Counted from the stretch's first letter, positions 36,349 to 46,138 are shown. The stretch is 64,000 bases of DNA from Bacteroidaceae bacterium (GCA_017525235.1 JAFXTC010000003.1:1-64000); one strand, 5' to 3'. Translations and numbers: made by a program. The notes: a model not told the origin generated them from the letters alone.

Positions 36349-37257
36349 TTAGAGGAACATGACCAGAAGTGGAATGGTAAGCAAGGAAAGGAGCGTTGTG
36401 AAGAAAGTAACTTCGGTAATGAATGTGGTGTCCTTGCCGTAACGCAGGCAAAGAATAGTGCCGTAGGTAGCCACAGGCATAGCAATAACCACGGTGTTGA
36501 TGTCCACCACAAAAGACGAGAATCCAATGGCACCACATATATAGTAGATAGCCAACGGCAGTACGGCAAGACGCAAGAATGTGGTAGCGTAAACTGTGCG
36601 GTTACCTAGCATGACACGCAACGGCAGATGTGACATAGAGGAGCCTATGATAAGTAAGGCGGCAGGTACGGTAATATTACCAATCATGGTGAGTGGTTGG
36701 CTGATAAAAGCTGGTATATTTTCTATCTTCAGAGCAACAATAAGCATTGATAAGTAGGCCGCTAACATGGGGGTGCTGTAAAGTACTTTCTTTTGAAAAC
36801 GTGTTCCTTCTACCTCATTCTTCCCTGTGACAAGCATGGTGCCAACGGTAAAGACAACAAAGGTGTTGACAACGTTGAGCACAGCAGCATAGAATATCGC
36901 CTCATGTCCGAAAATTGAAGCCACCACGGGATAGCCCATAAAACCCACGTTGCCAAACATCAGTGCAAAGCCTACTACACCCTCATCATCCTTACGTCGC
37001 GTCAAATAGCGAGGGAGCCACAAAGCAATACCCGTTAAAATAGCGTAAGTCAGGGCGCTAATGCCCAGCAGCGGCAGAATGAGCGCACGATTGGGCAGCT
37101 CACCCGTCATGGCAGATGACAAGATAAGCGCTGGACAGGTCACATCAATGACCAGTTTCGACAATCGCTTGTCGAACGTTCCGCCCATGTATCCCAACTT
37201 GCCTGCAGCGTAGCCTACAACAACGATGGCAAGAAGTGTCACCATTACTTCAAACAT
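36349..37257 (-). CDS. AEC family transporter
   Basis: Integral membrane carrier of the auxin-efflux family, about ten spans (MFEVMVTLLAIVVVGYAAGK, LILPLLGISALTYAILTGIA, GFALMFGNVGFMGYPVVASI). In bacteria such proteins move small organic acids; substrate unknown here. The start at 37257 is chosen because it begins at the first membrane span and lies 5 nt after a perfect promoter; an in-frame ATG 132 nt upstream runs through that promoter and the tRNA terminator. 302 residues, normal for the family. The messenger is predicted to be leaderless or nearly so. Confidence 0.88.
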   Translation of the reverse strand: MFEVMVTLLAIVVVGYAAGKLGYMGGTFDKRLSKLVIDVTCPALILSSAMTGELPNRALILPLLGISALTYAILTGIALWLPRYLTRRKDDEGVVGFALMFGNVGFMGYPVVASIFGHEAIFYAAVLNVVNTFVVFTVGTMLVTGKNEVEGTRFQKKVLYSTPMLAAYLSMLIVALKIENIPAFISQPLTMIGNITVPAALLIIGSSMSHLPLRVMLGNRTVYATTFLRLAVLPLAIYYICGAIGFSSFVVDINTVVIAMPVATYGTILCLRYGKDTTFITEVTFFTTLLSLLTIPLLVMFL

Positions 37258-37262
37258 GGGTG

Positions 37263-37293
37263 CAAAGGTAAGGGAATTTGTCTGATTAGCAAA
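37263..37293 (-). promoter_or_regulatory. Promoter of the AEC transporter gene
   Basis: Minus-strand TTTG (37290-37293), 19-bp spacer and TACCTTTG (37263-37270): an exact match to the Bacteroidota consensus. The -7 element ends 5 nt before the ATG. Confidence 0.8.
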
Positions 37294-37317
37294 GGATTTA
37301 AGATTATTTCTTAACCA

Positions 37318-37355
37318 AAAAAGTCCCGCAAGCCAATTGACTCGCAGGACTTTTT
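37318..37355 (-). terminator. Terminator of the tRNA-Asn unit
   Basis: Minus-strand AAAAAGTCCTGCGAG pairs with CTTGCGGGACTTTTT over 15 bp (two G-T wobbles), with an 8-nt loop and trailing Ts, just after the second tRNA-Asn. Confidence 0.9.
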
Positions 37356-37356
37356 G

Positions 37357-37430
37357 CGCTTCAGGATGGGCTTGAACCAACGACCCCATGATTAACAGTC
37401 ATGTGCTCTAACCAACTGAGCTACTGAAGC
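37357..37430 (-). tRNA. tRNA-Asn (GTT), downstream copy
   Basis: 74-nt cloverleaf: acceptor GCTTCAG / CTGAAGC, D-arm GCTC/GAGC, anticodon loop CTGTTAA with GTT at 37394-37396, T-loop TTCAAGC, discriminator G. The T-stem has one T-T mismatch, shared with the other copy. CCA is not encoded. Confidence 0.96.
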
Positions 37431-37461
37431 AATATGCATTCGCTAAAATTCCTCTGTTTTG

Positions 37462-37535
37462 CGCTTCAGGATGGGCTTGAACCAACGACCCCATGATTAA
37501 CAGTCATGTGCTCTAACCAACTGAGCTACTGAAGC
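37462..37535 (-). tRNA. tRNA-Asn (GTT), upstream copy
   Basis: Identical to the copy at 37357-37430 and 31 nt upstream of it on the same strand; probably one transcript ending at 37318. Confidence 0.96.
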
Positions 37536-37596
37536 AATATTAAAGTTTTTATTGCAAATGCGGTGCAAAAGTATAGCATTTTTTGGAATTATGCAA

Positions 37597-37604
37597 TATC
37601 TTTG
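37597..37604 (+). promoter_or_regulatory. -7 element of the kinase gene
   Basis: TATCTTTG fits TAnnTTTG and lies 17 nt before the ATG at 37622 (8 nt before an alternative ATG at 37613). Confidence 0.6.
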
Positions 37605-37621
37605 CAAAAAAAATGAAGCAA

Positions 37622-38611
37622 ATGAAGAAAATAATTGGTATTGGTAATGCATTAGTGGACGTCTTGGTGCAGATGGATGATGATATTCTGCTAACGCAAT
37701 TACACCTTCCGAAAGGCGGCATGCAACTCATTGATGAACAACAACAGCAGGCACTGAATCATAGCATGCAACCCCTGCACCCTAAAAAGGCAACAGGGGG
37801 CTCTGCCGGTAACACAATCCTGGCCTTGGCCAATCTGGGTACGAAGCCTGGCTTTATTGGTAAGGTGGGTAAGGACGAAATGGGAATCTTCTATGCAGAA
37901 AACTGCAAACATACAGGCATAGAGGCTCAACTTACAACATGCGAGACGCACACAGGAGTAGCTAACACCTTTATCTCGAAAGACGGAGAACGCACCTTTG
38001 GCACCTACCTAGGAGCAGCCGCTATGATGCAGGCTTGCGAGATAACAGCGGAGATGTTCAAAGGGTACGACTTGCTGCACATCGAGGGATATTTGGTACA
38101 GAACCACGAGCTGATAGAGAAAATATGCCGGACTTCCAAACAAGAAGGACTAACACTGAGCATCGACCTGGCCAGCTACAACGTGATACAAGCCGACTAT
38201 TCCTTCTTCCGCCATCTGGTAGAAGATTACATTGACATCGTCTTTGCCAACGAAGAAGAGTGTACGGCCTTCACAGGTACAACAGATCCGCACGAAGGCC
38301 TGAAAGGCATTGCACAACTTTGCGAACTGGCTATTGTAAAACTGGGCAGCAAAGGGTCTATAGCCATGTGGGGAGACTCATCGGACCAATACGGGAAGGA
38401 GGCTTTTGCTCCTGCGCAAAAAGTTAGCGTTGTCGATACCACAGCCGCAGGCGACTTCTTTGCCGCCGGATTCCTGTACAGCCTATGTAAGGGAGACACA
38501 TTAGAGACATGTCTGCAAACAGGCACCTTGCTTTCCAGCAAAGTGATTCAGGTTATAGGAACACGACTCTCGGACAAGACATGGAAAGAAATTCGCTCCT
38601 CGATAAAGTAA
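37622..38611 (+). CDS. PfkB family kinase, probable adenosine kinase
   Basis: Ribokinase-fold sugar or nucleoside kinase, cytoplasmic. N-terminus KKIIGIGNALVDVLVQMDDD, substrate-side glycine pair TGGSAGNTILALANLG, and the PfkB C-terminal signature DTTAAGDFFAAGFLY with the catalytic Asp. Bacteroidota proteins of this type are commonly called adenosine kinase; a sugar substrate cannot be excluded. 329 residues from 37622; ATGs at 37613 and 37583 are in frame, but the one at 37583 lies before the promoter. The gene stands alone, convergent with the GH76 gene. Confidence 0.85.
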   Translation: MKKIIGIGNALVDVLVQMDDDILLTQLHLPKGGMQLIDEQQQQALNHSMQPLHPKKATGGSAGNTILALANLGTKPGFIGKVGKDEMGIFYAENCKHTGIEAQLTTCETHTGVANTFISKDGERTFGTYLGAAAMMQACEITAEMFKGYDLLHIEGYLVQNHELIEKICRTSKQEGLTLSIDLASYNVIQADYSFFRHLVEDYIDIVFANEEECTAFTGTTDPHEGLKGIAQLCELAIVKLGSKGSIAMWGDSSDQYGKEAFAPAQKVSVVDTTAAGDFFAAGFLYSLCKGDTLETCLQTGTLLSSKVIQVIGTRLSDKTWKEIRSSIK

Positions 38612-38632
38612 CGAGGAGCGAATCTATTAAAT

Positions 38633-38690
38633 CCTTAAACCTTTTAACTCTTGAATCCTTAAACTTTTTGAACTCTTAAACTCTTACCTC
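38633..38690. repeat. Low-complexity CTTTTAACTC/CTTAAACT spacer
   Basis: Words such as CCTTAAAC-CTTTTAACTCTTGAATCC and CTTAAACTCTTA fill the gap between the kinase and the GH76 gene. They belong to the same loose family of short repeats found at 34748, 46139 and 35927. Confidence 0.45.
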
Positions 38691-38691
38691 C

Positions 38692-40137
38692 TCACTTCCT
38701 TACCAGCATCTTTTTCTGCTGATAGATGTAAAGTCCGTCGTTCAATTGTGCAATCTGACGGCGAGAGGCGTCCTTCATCACAAGTTTGCCATCTACCGAA
38801 TAAACATCGGAATTTATACTTGCCTGAGCTTCGGGAACCTCCTCTACCCCGTCTACAATATCATCTTTGGTAATATGTGCGGGGAACATAAGCATGAGAG
38901 CAGGCATGCCGCTTCCTCCGTAAGCCTCAACAACATCGGAATCGGAAGTCTTGTTCATAAAGTTACCTGCCTGAAGACCACGCACAGGGTCGCGATTGTC
39001 CCAAGCCTTCTGCATGTTACGCTGTATATAAGTAAGGTATGTAGTCTGACCCAAATCGTAAACCACCATAGGAAGATATTGTGCAAAGATGGCTGCATAA
39101 ACACCTTGCTCGTAACCATTCTCATAGTTGAGAATCTTGCTTCCATTAACCATGCTATTGAAGACATAGCGGGTTCCAACTATGGCATTGGTCCGATACT
39201 TGGCCAAACCGGTAAGTTTATAGAGCAGACAACTGGCGCCGATATAGGTGGCCTGATTGTAGAGATGGTCTTTATACTCTGCGGCACCACCATGAATACC
39301 GTCAGCCACACGTCCGTTTGAAGGAGCCAGTGTCTTGCTTGCCCAGTCGTATATCTCTATGGCCTTCTCTAAGTACCACTCCTTGGTCTGACGGGTAGGA
39401 CGGGCTGCCGTTTGAGGCGTTCTGCCCTCGGGAACCAACTGATGCAACAGACAAGCTGCAATGACGGTAGGAAAGTTAATGCATGCCGAGCGGAAATCGC
39501 CTGGCTGATGAGGATTGGCCTTTGCTATAGGCTGCCACTCCCAAAACATTCCCCCACCATACTTGCCACTGAAACGGGCTGGGTCGGCATAGGAACCGTC
39601 ATCGCCAACAGTAGCACTTCCGTACCAGACACGACAGAAACTCCTTTCGGAGTAAGTCAGGTACTCTGTTTTACCAAAGGTCTGATAGGCACGAGCCAAG
39701 GCACACGTCCACCACATAATATCGTCGTAGACAAACCATCCGTTATTGGTGTTGGAGTTGTTGAAGTCAAAGTTCACATAGTGAGACTTCTCTCCGGCAT
39801 ACATCTTATCGTGCAATGATTTGTACTTCTTCATCAACACTTCATTGCCCTCTGTCTTGGCCCGATTGTAGGCATTGATAACCATATCGTAAAATATGGC
39901 CTGACACCAGATGGCTGCAGCACAACCGGACATGTCGTTATCGCGGGATCCATTACCACGATGGTCTGCGGCGTTCTGCTCTGTATCAGCCTTATAGATG
40001 TTACGCGACTTATCTAACAGGGCGGCATTGAAATCATCATACGCCTTCCATTGCATGGAGTCTGTAATGGTGAATGTCTGTGCCGATAAACTGCAGACAC
40101 AAAGCATCGCACAGAATATGATTAATATCTTTTTCAT
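38692..40137 (-). CDS. Secreted GH76 endo-alpha-1,6-mannanase-like protein
   Basis: Signal peptide MKKILIIFCAMLCVCSLSAQ. An (alpha/alpha)6 protein with the GH76 twin aspartates D138-D139 in WFVYDDIMWWTCALARA; further conserved parts are GGGMFWEWQP, NYENGYEQGVYAAIFAQYLP and EAYGGSGMPALM. Family members cut the alpha-1,6-mannan backbone of fungal or other alpha-mannans. 481 residues. The C-terminus (VYSVDGKLVMKD ... GLYIYQQKKMLVRK) is a type IX-like tail. It lies 12 nt after the GH92 gene, so endo-mannanase and exo-mannosidase are co-transcribed. Confidence 0.88.
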   Translation of the reverse strand: MKKILIIFCAMLCVCSLSAQTFTITDSMQWKAYDDFNAALLDKSRNIYKADTEQNAADHRGNGSRDNDMSGCAAAIWCQAIFYDMVINAYNRAKTEGNEVLMKKYKSLHDKMYAGEKSHYVNFDFNNSNTNNGWFVYDDIMWWTCALARAYQTFGKTEYLTYSERSFCRVWYGSATVGDDGSYADPARFSGKYGGGMFWEWQPIAKANPHQPGDFRSACINFPTVIAACLLHQLVPEGRTPQTAARPTRQTKEWYLEKAIEIYDWASKTLAPSNGRVADGIHGGAAEYKDHLYNQATYIGASCLLYKLTGLAKYRTNAIVGTRYVFNSMVNGSKILNYENGYEQGVYAAIFAQYLPMVVYDLGQTTYLTYIQRNMQKAWDNRDPVRGLQAGNFMNKTSDSDVVEAYGGSGMPALMLMFPAHITKDDIVDGVEEVPEAQASINSDVYSVDGKLVMKDASRRQIAQLNDGLYIYQQKKMLVRK

Positions 40138-40149
40138 GAGAAAGAGAAT

Positions 40150-42465
40150 TTACTTCTTTGATTTCTTCCTACCCTTCTGAGCGGCAGGCTTATACTCCTT
40201 GCTGAAAGAATAGGGTGCAGCCTCGGCTGTTGTTCCACGATTCTCGTTGGCCTTTGCACCCATGACATAATCCATTCTCGCACCCTTAACAAGGTCGGCA
40301 TGATTCACATAGTTTACAGCATGTTCTACGCCGTTCATGGTGAGCTTCTGCACGAAGCGGTTCTCGTCGCTGTTATCAGGAGCCGTAACAACGACATCCT
40401 TGCCGTTCTCGAGGTGTAAAGTCATCTTCTTGAAATAGGGAGCACCCAGCACATACTGGTTAGAGCCAGGACATACGGGATAGAAGCCCATAGCTGTGAA
40501 GATGTACCAGGCAGAAGTCTGACCATTATCCTCGTCGCCGCAATAGCCATCGGCATGAGCATTGTACATGCGGTTCATGGTCTCGCGCAACCAATACTGG
40601 GTCTTCCAAGGCTGTCCGCTGTAGTTGTACATATAAATCATGTGCTGGATGGGTTGGTTACCATGAGCATAGTTACCCATGTTCATGATCTGCATCTCAC
40701 GAATCTCGTGGATAACACCGCCGTAGTAGCTTTCATCGAAAATGGGAGGAAGAATGAACACACTGTCTAACATCTGATTGAAGGTGTCCTTACCACCCAT
40801 CAGGTCGATGAGTCCCTGAGGATCATGGAACACACTCCATGAGTAATGCCAGCTGTTACCCTCGGTAAAAGCATCACCCCACTTGAAGGGATTGAAGCTG
40901 GGAGCCCACTCACCATTAGCCAACTTACCACGCATCAAGTTGTACTCCTTATCAAAGAGGTTCTTGTAGTTCATGGCATGCTCGGCGTATACACTAATCT
41001 CCTTCTCGGGCTTGCCCAAGGCCTGTCCCAACTTGTAGATGCTCCAGTCGTCGAAAGCATACTCAAGGGTGCGGGCAGCACTCTCGTTGATACTGTCGTA
41101 AGGAACATAACCTAATTTGTTGTAGGCCTGCCACTGCTTACGTCCGCTGGTGGTACGAGGCAGGTCGGCATTAGCACCATGCTTAACAGCCTCCCAGAGA
41201 GTCTCGATATCATAACCGCGAACGCCCTTCAGGTAAGCATCAGCAACGACAGATGCTGAATTGTTACCGACCATACAGGCACGATGTCCGGGAGCACTCC
41301 ACTCAGGCAGGAAGCCACTCTCCTTATAGGCATTGGCCCACCCCTCCTGCATCTTCTGGCTCATAGAGGGCCACATCAGATTAACCAAGGGGAACAAAGC
41401 GCGGAAAGTATCCCAGAAACCAGTATCGGCAAAAAGATAGCCAGGCAACGTCTCGCCATTATAAGGACTGTAATGAACAACCTCGCCCTTGGCATTGATT
41501 TCATAGAAGCTTCGGGGGAAGAGCACGCTACGATAAAGACAGCTATAGAAAGTGCGCAGGCGGTCAACGTCGCTATCATCCTGAACATCGATGGTAGAAA
41601 GCACCTTGTTCCACTCCTGTCGGCCCTCTTCGCTTACCTGCTCCAAAGTCTTGTTACCCAACTCTTTCAGGTTTTGCTCTGCCTGCTCAATACTGATGAA
41701 AGAACTGGCGACACGAACGTTCACCTGCTCGCCACGCTTGGTAGTGAAACCGACAACACCTTGTGCATGCTTGCTGGTTGTCTCCAGTGCCGACTTATTC
41801 TCCTTACCCTCATCGCAAATGGCAGTAATGGTGAAAGGACGGTCGAACTGCAACACAAAATAATTCTTGAAGTTGCGGGGAACACCACCGCTGTTACGTG
41901 TGGTATAACCTACAATCTTATTCTCACCGGGGATTATCTTCACGTAAGAGCCTTTGTCAAAAGCATCCACTACCAGATAACTCTTACCTGCGGGATAGGT
42001 GAAACGGAAAATAGCAGCACGACTGGTGGGAGCCACCTCGGTTACAATATCGTAATCTGCCAGATAAACCTTATAATAATGTGGTTTGCTCACCTCTGCC
42101 TTATGCGAGAACCAACTGGCTCGCTTGTCCTCGTTGAAGATATAATCCTCACCGCACTCAGGCATAATATTGAACATGCCGTAGTCGTTCATCCAAGGGC
42201 TGGGCTGATGGGTCTGTTTGAAACCGCGAATTTTCTCAGCATCATAAGTATAACACCATCCGTTACCCATCTTACCCGTCTGAGGAGTCCAGAAGTTCAT
42301 TCCCCAAGGAAGGGCAATGGCTGGATATGTGTTTCCTGTGGATAGGCCTCCTGTAGAATGCGAACCTACTAAGGGATTGACATACTGAACAGGGTCATTA
42401 ATTGCAAATGCGCTAATGCTCGTCAGGAACATGGCACATACAGCAAAAAATACATTCTTTTTCAC
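40150..42465 (-). CDS. Secreted GH92 alpha-mannosidase
   Basis: Calcium-dependent exo-alpha-mannosidase. Signal peptide MKKNVFFAVCAMFLTSISAFA, then DPVQYVNPLVGSHSTGGLST, GNTYPAIALPWGMNFWTPQT, GFKQTHQPSPWMNDYG, AHGNQPIQHMIYMYN and the catalytic stretch GYCGDEDNGQTSAWYIFTAM, plus QYVLGAPYF. 771 residues, typical for GH92. The Lys/Arg-rich C-terminus (AAQKGRKKSKK) is unusual for an exported protein. Directly upstream of the GH76 gene and 115 nt downstream of the DUF1080 gene, together suggesting alpha-mannan use. Confidence 0.93.
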   Translation of the reverse strand: MKKNVFFAVCAMFLTSISAFAINDPVQYVNPLVGSHSTGGLSTGNTYPAIALPWGMNFWTPQTGKMGNGWCYTYDAEKIRGFKQTHQPSPWMNDYGMFNIMPECGEDYIFNEDKRASWFSHKAEVSKPHYYKVYLADYDIVTEVAPTSRAAIFRFTYPAGKSYLVVDAFDKGSYVKIIPGENKIVGYTTRNSGGVPRNFKNYFVLQFDRPFTITAICDEGKENKSALETTSKHAQGVVGFTTKRGEQVNVRVASSFISIEQAEQNLKELGNKTLEQVSEEGRQEWNKVLSTIDVQDDSDVDRLRTFYSCLYRSVLFPRSFYEINAKGEVVHYSPYNGETLPGYLFADTGFWDTFRALFPLVNLMWPSMSQKMQEGWANAYKESGFLPEWSAPGHRACMVGNNSASVVADAYLKGVRGYDIETLWEAVKHGANADLPRTTSGRKQWQAYNKLGYVPYDSINESAARTLEYAFDDWSIYKLGQALGKPEKEISVYAEHAMNYKNLFDKEYNLMRGKLANGEWAPSFNPFKWGDAFTEGNSWHYSWSVFHDPQGLIDLMGGKDTFNQMLDSVFILPPIFDESYYGGVIHEIREMQIMNMGNYAHGNQPIQHMIYMYNYSGQPWKTQYWLRETMNRMYNAHADGYCGDEDNGQTSAWYIFTAMGFYPVCPGSNQYVLGAPYFKKMTLHLENGKDVVVTAPDNSDENRFVQKLTMNGVEHAVNYVNHADLVKGARMDYVMGAKANENRGTTAEAAPYSFSKEYKPAAQKGRKKSKK

Positions 42466-42533
42466 TTTTCTAAATGTTTTGAGTTGGTTAATGTCTATAG
42501 TTCTCTTTGTCTCTTGATAGTTGGTTTATAGAC

Positions 42534-42563
42534 GAGCAAAGGAGGGACACGGCCCTCCTGCTC
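42534..42563 (-). terminator. Hairpin between DUF1080 and GH92 genes
   Basis: GAGCA-GGAGGG / CCCTCC-TGCTC stem with a 2-nt bulge, 18 nt after the DUF1080 stop on the minus strand. It lacks a T-run, so it may be a processing or stability element instead of a terminator. Confidence 0.4.
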
Positions 42564-42580
42564 AGTTCTATGTTGTTTGC

Positions 42581-43339
42581 TTAGAATTCCTTAATCTTAA
42601 CATTCTTGAACCAAACCTCATTGCCATGATCCTGCAAGAGGATGCGTCCGTCGCGATTTCCGAAATCCTTCCAGTTCTTATACTTGCTGTAAGCAACCAG
42701 TGCATTCCACTCCTGGGTGTTACGTTCGTACTCCAACAACTTAACACCATTCAGCCAATGCTCTACGTGATTATCCTTAACGATAACAGTAGCGGTGTTC
42801 CAAGCGGTAATGTCAAAGGGTTTGTTCTCAGGAGCAGGAATCAGGTCGTACAAAGAGCCTAATCTGCGGTTACCCTTAACGCCCAGTTTAGCATCGGGGT
42901 GACGCAGGTCGTCAAGAATCTGGAACTCACATCCAATAGCACTACCCTCGCCCTGGTTCATGTCGGGGTCTACGAAGTACTTGATGCCGCTGTTAGCACC
43001 CTCGGTAATCTTGAAGTCAACCTTCAGTATAAAGTTGTGGTAGCTCTTATTGGTAACAATGTCACCACCATTGCCACTCTCGGCGCCATTGGCAGCCTCC
43101 ACCTTCAGCACACCGTCCTCGATACGCCATCCCTTTGTGGGGAATGTGGTAAGTTTAGCGCCACGCCATCCTTCAGTAGTCTTACCGTCCCAAAGAAGTT
43201 TCCAGCCATCGCGCTTTTCTTGCTCTGTAAGTACATTGTCTGTTGTAGGAACAGGAGCAGGAGTCTCTGTTACAACCTTTTTCTTTGCAGCTACGGGCAG
43301 TACTGCCAGCATAGCCATTGCTAAAATTATCTTCTTCAT
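42581..43339 (-). CDS. Secreted DUF1080 protein (3-keto-glycoside hydrolase type)
   Basis: Signal peptide [20 protein letters not shown], then a concanavalin-like DUF1080 domain: [80 protein letters not shown]1080 proteins include hydrolases of 3-keto-glucosides that work with a Gfo/Idh/MocA-type glycoside 3-dehydrogenase. Such an oxidoreductase gene lies 38 nt upstream, which supports that role; the specific glycoside is unknown. 252 residues. Confidence 0.88.
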   Translation of the reverse strand: MKKIILAMAMLAVLPVAAKKKVVTETPAPVPTTDNVLTEQEKRDGWKLLWDGKTTEGWRGAKLTTFPTKGWRIEDGVLKVEAANGAESGNGGDIVTNKSYHNFILKVDFKITEGANSGIKYFVDPDMNQGEGSAIGCEFQILDDLRHPDAKLGVKGNRRLGSLYDLIPAPENKPFDITAWNTATVIVKDNHVEHWLNGVKLLEYERNTQEWNALVAYSKYKNWKDFGNRDGRILLQDHGNEVWFKNVKIKEF

Positions 43340-43377
43340 TGTTTTGTTTTTTATAAAGTCAATGCCTAAGGTCTTAT

Positions 43378-44808
43378 TTAATCTATCTTATAAAACTCTT
43401 CCCAACCACGACGAGGAGGCATACCGGAAAGCATGGCATTAGCAAACTCGTTGTTGGTGAATTTCTTGGTGCGAGGATCGAAGAACAACTGTGTATTCAG
43501 GCGCTGAGCAATAACACCCAGGCAGAATACCTGACACAGCACACCCGCGATCTGGAAGGGAGAACGGGTCTTCTCTGTTCCCTGACATGCACGCAGGAAG
43601 TTAACGTAATGATTGCTGGGACTCTTGGGAACAACAGGCAGTTTACTCTTCATCTCCTCGGCCTTTTCCTTAGGAATAATCTCCAACGTACTTCCGTGAC
43701 TTGCACCCTTGAAGGTCAGGTCACGACCGTAGATAATCTTACCAGGGTTCAACTTCAGTTTAGTATACTCACCCTGACCGCTTGCAGGAATTCCTTCTGC
43801 CAGTTTGCTCTCACCGTAACCTTCTGGCAATGGGGGCTGGTTGTCTGTTCCGTCATACCAGAACACATCACAAGGAGGCATATTGCCACGAGCGCCGAAA
43901 CGGAACTGGATGGTACTGCTGAAGGGATAGAAGAATTCGTTATGGTTCTTTGCATACAGCATGTTAATCTCATAAGGCAGACCTAACTGCAGGAACTCAT
44001 GAGCAGTATCCAGCAAATGTGCGCCCCAGTCGCCCAAGGCACCCATACCAAAGTCATACCAGCTACGCCAATCACCCTGATGATAAAGCTTGCTGAAATT
44101 GTGGTAGCGGACACCACCATGCCATGTATCGTAGTCCATACCTTCGGGAATGGGATCGCCCTCGGGCATCTTGGTCATGTTCCAGTCATATTTATGCCAA
44201 CGACGGTCGTTGTTCATGTGGGCAACTACCTTGGTAACATCCTTGATGATACCAGCTTCCATCCAAGCCTTGAACTGGAAGTAGTTACCTTCTGAGTGAC
44301 CCTGATTACCAACCTGGGTGGCAAGCTCGGGATGACGGTTTGCCATCTCTATCAGGATTTCACCTTCTTGGAAAGTACGGATTAGAGGCTTTTCACAATA
44401 TACATGTTTTCCATGCTTCATAGCAGCCATACATACAAAGAAATGTGTATGGTCAGGAACGCTTACTGCTACAGCATCGAAATGATCAGAATACTCGTCA
44501 AAGAGTTTACGGAAGTCTGTGTAACGCTTTGCATTGGGATACATGTTCAACACCTTCTGGCACTGCTTACCTTGCAGGTCCACGTCGCAGAGCGCAACAA
44601 CATCCACCATGTTTGTCTTAGCAAACTCGTCGATATTCTGCTGACCGCGATTACCTATACCAATATAAGCAATCTTTACCTTCTCGCTCTTAGGTGCTGC
44701 TGGAGCAGGCTGCGTTTTCTTTTTGGCAGCCAACAATTCAGTAGGGGCTAAGGTCAAACCTGCAGTTGCCAATCCCATACCTTTCAAAAAATCTCTTCTT
44801 GTAGACAT
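43378..44808 (-). CDS. Tat-exported Gfo/Idh/MocA family oxidoreductase
   Basis: Twin-arginine signal at the N-terminus ([22 protein letters not shown] at 4-5) marks export of a folded, cofactor-loaded enzyme. Rossmann motif [17 protein letters not shown] (about 46-62) and the family's CEKPLIRTF segment are present, with the C-terminal domain typical of periplasmic members ([18 protein letters not shown]). 476 residues. Probably oxidises the C3 hydroxyl of a glycoside, the product being cleaved by the DUF1080 protein downstream. First gene of a likely four-gene operon ending with GH76. Confidence 0.9.
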   Translation of the reverse strand: MSTRRDFLKGMGLATAGLTLAPTELLAAKKKTQPAPAAPKSEKVKIAYIGIGNRGQQNIDEFAKTNMVDVVALCDVDLQGKQCQKVLNMYPNAKRYTDFRKLFDEYSDHFDAVAVSVPDHTHFFVCMAAMKHGKHVYCEKPLIRTFQEGEILIEMANRHPELATQVGNQGHSEGNYFQFKAWMEAGIIKDVTKVVAHMNNDRRWHKYDWNMTKMPEGDPIPEGMDYDTWHGGVRYHNFSKLYHQGDWRSWYDFGMGALGDWGAHLLDTAHEFLQLGLPYEINMLYAKNHNEFFYPFSSTIQFRFGARGNMPPCDVFWYDGTDNQPPLPEGYGESKLAEGIPASGQGEYTKLKLNPGKIIYGRDLTFKGASHGSTLEIIPKEKAEEMKSKLPVVPKSPSNHYVNFLRACQGTEKTRSPFQIAGVLCQVFCLGVIAQRLNTQLFFDPRTKKFTNNEFANAMLSGMPPRRGWEEFYKID

Positions 44809-44856
44809 AAATTAGGTTATTTAGAAAGTTTTGATTTGTTTCTGCCACAAATTTAG

Positions 44857-44887
44857 CAAAAATAATCATACGATTGAACAAAAACAA
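44857..44887 (-). promoter_or_regulatory. Promoter of the oxidoreductase-DUF1080-mannosidase operon
   Basis: Minus-strand TATTTTTG (44857-44864) with a TTG core at 44885-44887, 20 bp apart. The gene starts at 44808. Confidence 0.6.
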
Positions 44888-44956
44888 GCAAAAATTGCAA
44901 AAGGTTGCGCAAAATAATAGAAAATGACAGATTTTGGGCGGGAAGACAAGAGCGCT

Positions 44957-46132
44957 TTAGCCATTTTTCACCTTCTCGCAGCGTAACAGGACATGAGATT
45001 CGTCACTCATTGTTGTAGCGAACAAATAAATATCGCCTCCTTCACTCAGTTTCAGTTTTTTACGAAGTTCCTGAACTGAGGAAGGGAAGTTCCTGACTGT
45101 TAAATTCGCCTGCTTGACTCCAGACAAAAGAGTCTTTAGTCCTTGCTTGCCAAAATCACTCCTGCCAACAATATGGAAAGCTCTACCGGGAAAATCTTTT
45201 TTCAACTGGTCCGATGTGTAAAGATGGCTGAACGTATGCAGTTTCTCAATCTCATACCGCGAACAAAGAGCATCTTGCACTCCGGCTTTCAATATAGAGG
45301 CGTTAGGCTCGTAAAGAAAAGCTTTCTCTCGCTGGCTAATAACAGGGGCAGCCGACAAGTCTGATACCACAGTCACTTGCATCGTATCAGCAATGTTCAC
45401 ACAATAATAGCAGAGTGGTTTTTCCTGATGATGCATCACAAGTAACAGTTCCTTGCATTCGCCCCCTACGCTTACCACATGAATTTCACGTACAGAATGT
45501 AACTGCCGCAAGGCCTGCTGAATGTCAAACATAGGTGAGAGTTTGAGCATCACGATTTTTGCACGATTCAGTAAATCCTCTTGCAGGTTGATAATATTAG
45601 GCTGACAGTCTTCGAGCAACACAACCTTACGACCAACGTCATCACGACGGGCAGGATCGGCATATATTAAAGAGGTATTGTCTATTTCGGACAAGATGTC
45701 TTCGCACCTTGCATTCCGAATCACAGCATGGGTTAAACCTAATAATCCGAAATTATGCCGGGCCATCTCACAAAGCACCTCTTGACGCTCAATGTATACC
45801 GCTTCCCTGAATAAGGGAGCAAGGTAACTGAAGTCGACACCAAAGCCACCGGTTAAATCGACCATTTTATGTCTTCCGTCACCCACAAGGCGCTCTACCA
45901 CTTGACTTTTGTAAAGCGCAGTCTTCTCACTGCTGCACTGCTCCATAGAGAGGCGTGGGGGATATATCAAGCCCTCTGTTTCTGCCCACTGAGGAATCTT
46001 TTTATGAGCCAATTGCCATGCCTCAATCTGCTGTAGGCAGAAAGCAATATCCACCCCATCTGGCACTTTCTTCAAGGCCAGCTTGCGAACATCATCTGTT
46101 TTATGCTGAGCTATGAATTCGGCGTTTGTCAT
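44957..46132 (-). CDS. THUMP-like domain class I methyltransferase
   Basis: 391-residue SAM-dependent methyltransferase of unknown target. The SAM motif is MVDLTGGFGVDFSYLAPLF and the catalytic-type motif is SLIYADPARRDD; an N-terminal helical region precedes it and a THUMP-like C-terminal domain follows (HIVGRSDFGKQGLKTLLSGV, ANLTVRNFPSSVQELRKKL). Proteins of this kind are common in Bacteroidota and are presumed to act on RNA. It lies 82 nt downstream of ribF, with low-complexity repeats in the gap, and may be cotranscribed with it. Confidence 0.87.
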   Translation of the reverse strand: MTNAEFIAQHKTDDVRKLALKKVPDGVDIAFCLQQIEAWQLAHKKIPQWAETEGLIYPPRLSMEQCSSEKTALYKSQVVERLVGDGRHKMVDLTGGFGVDFSYLAPLFREAVYIERQEVLCEMARHNFGLLGLTHAVIRNARCEDILSEIDNTSLIYADPARRDDVGRKVVLLEDCQPNIINLQEDLLNRAKIVMLKLSPMFDIQQALRQLHSVREIHVVSVGGECKELLLVMHHQEKPLCYYCVNIADTMQVTVVSDLSAAPVISQREKAFLYEPNASILKAGVQDALCSRYEIEKLHTFSHLYTSDQLKKDFPGRAFHIVGRSDFGKQGLKTLLSGVKQANLTVRNFPSSVQELRKKLKLSEGGDIYLFATTMSDESHVLLRCEKVKNG

Positions 46133-46138
46133 TTTGCG

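Noticed and set aside
36220..36609. Overlapping open frames at the 3' end of the AEC gene
   Set aside because: No ribosome-binding site, promoter or domain; they overlap the AEC gene and the cyd control region.
41284..42345. 353-codon open frame antisense to the GH92 gene
   Set aside because: It lies wholly inside a clear GH92 enzyme and shows no motif; long antisense frames are expected from GC-biased third positions.
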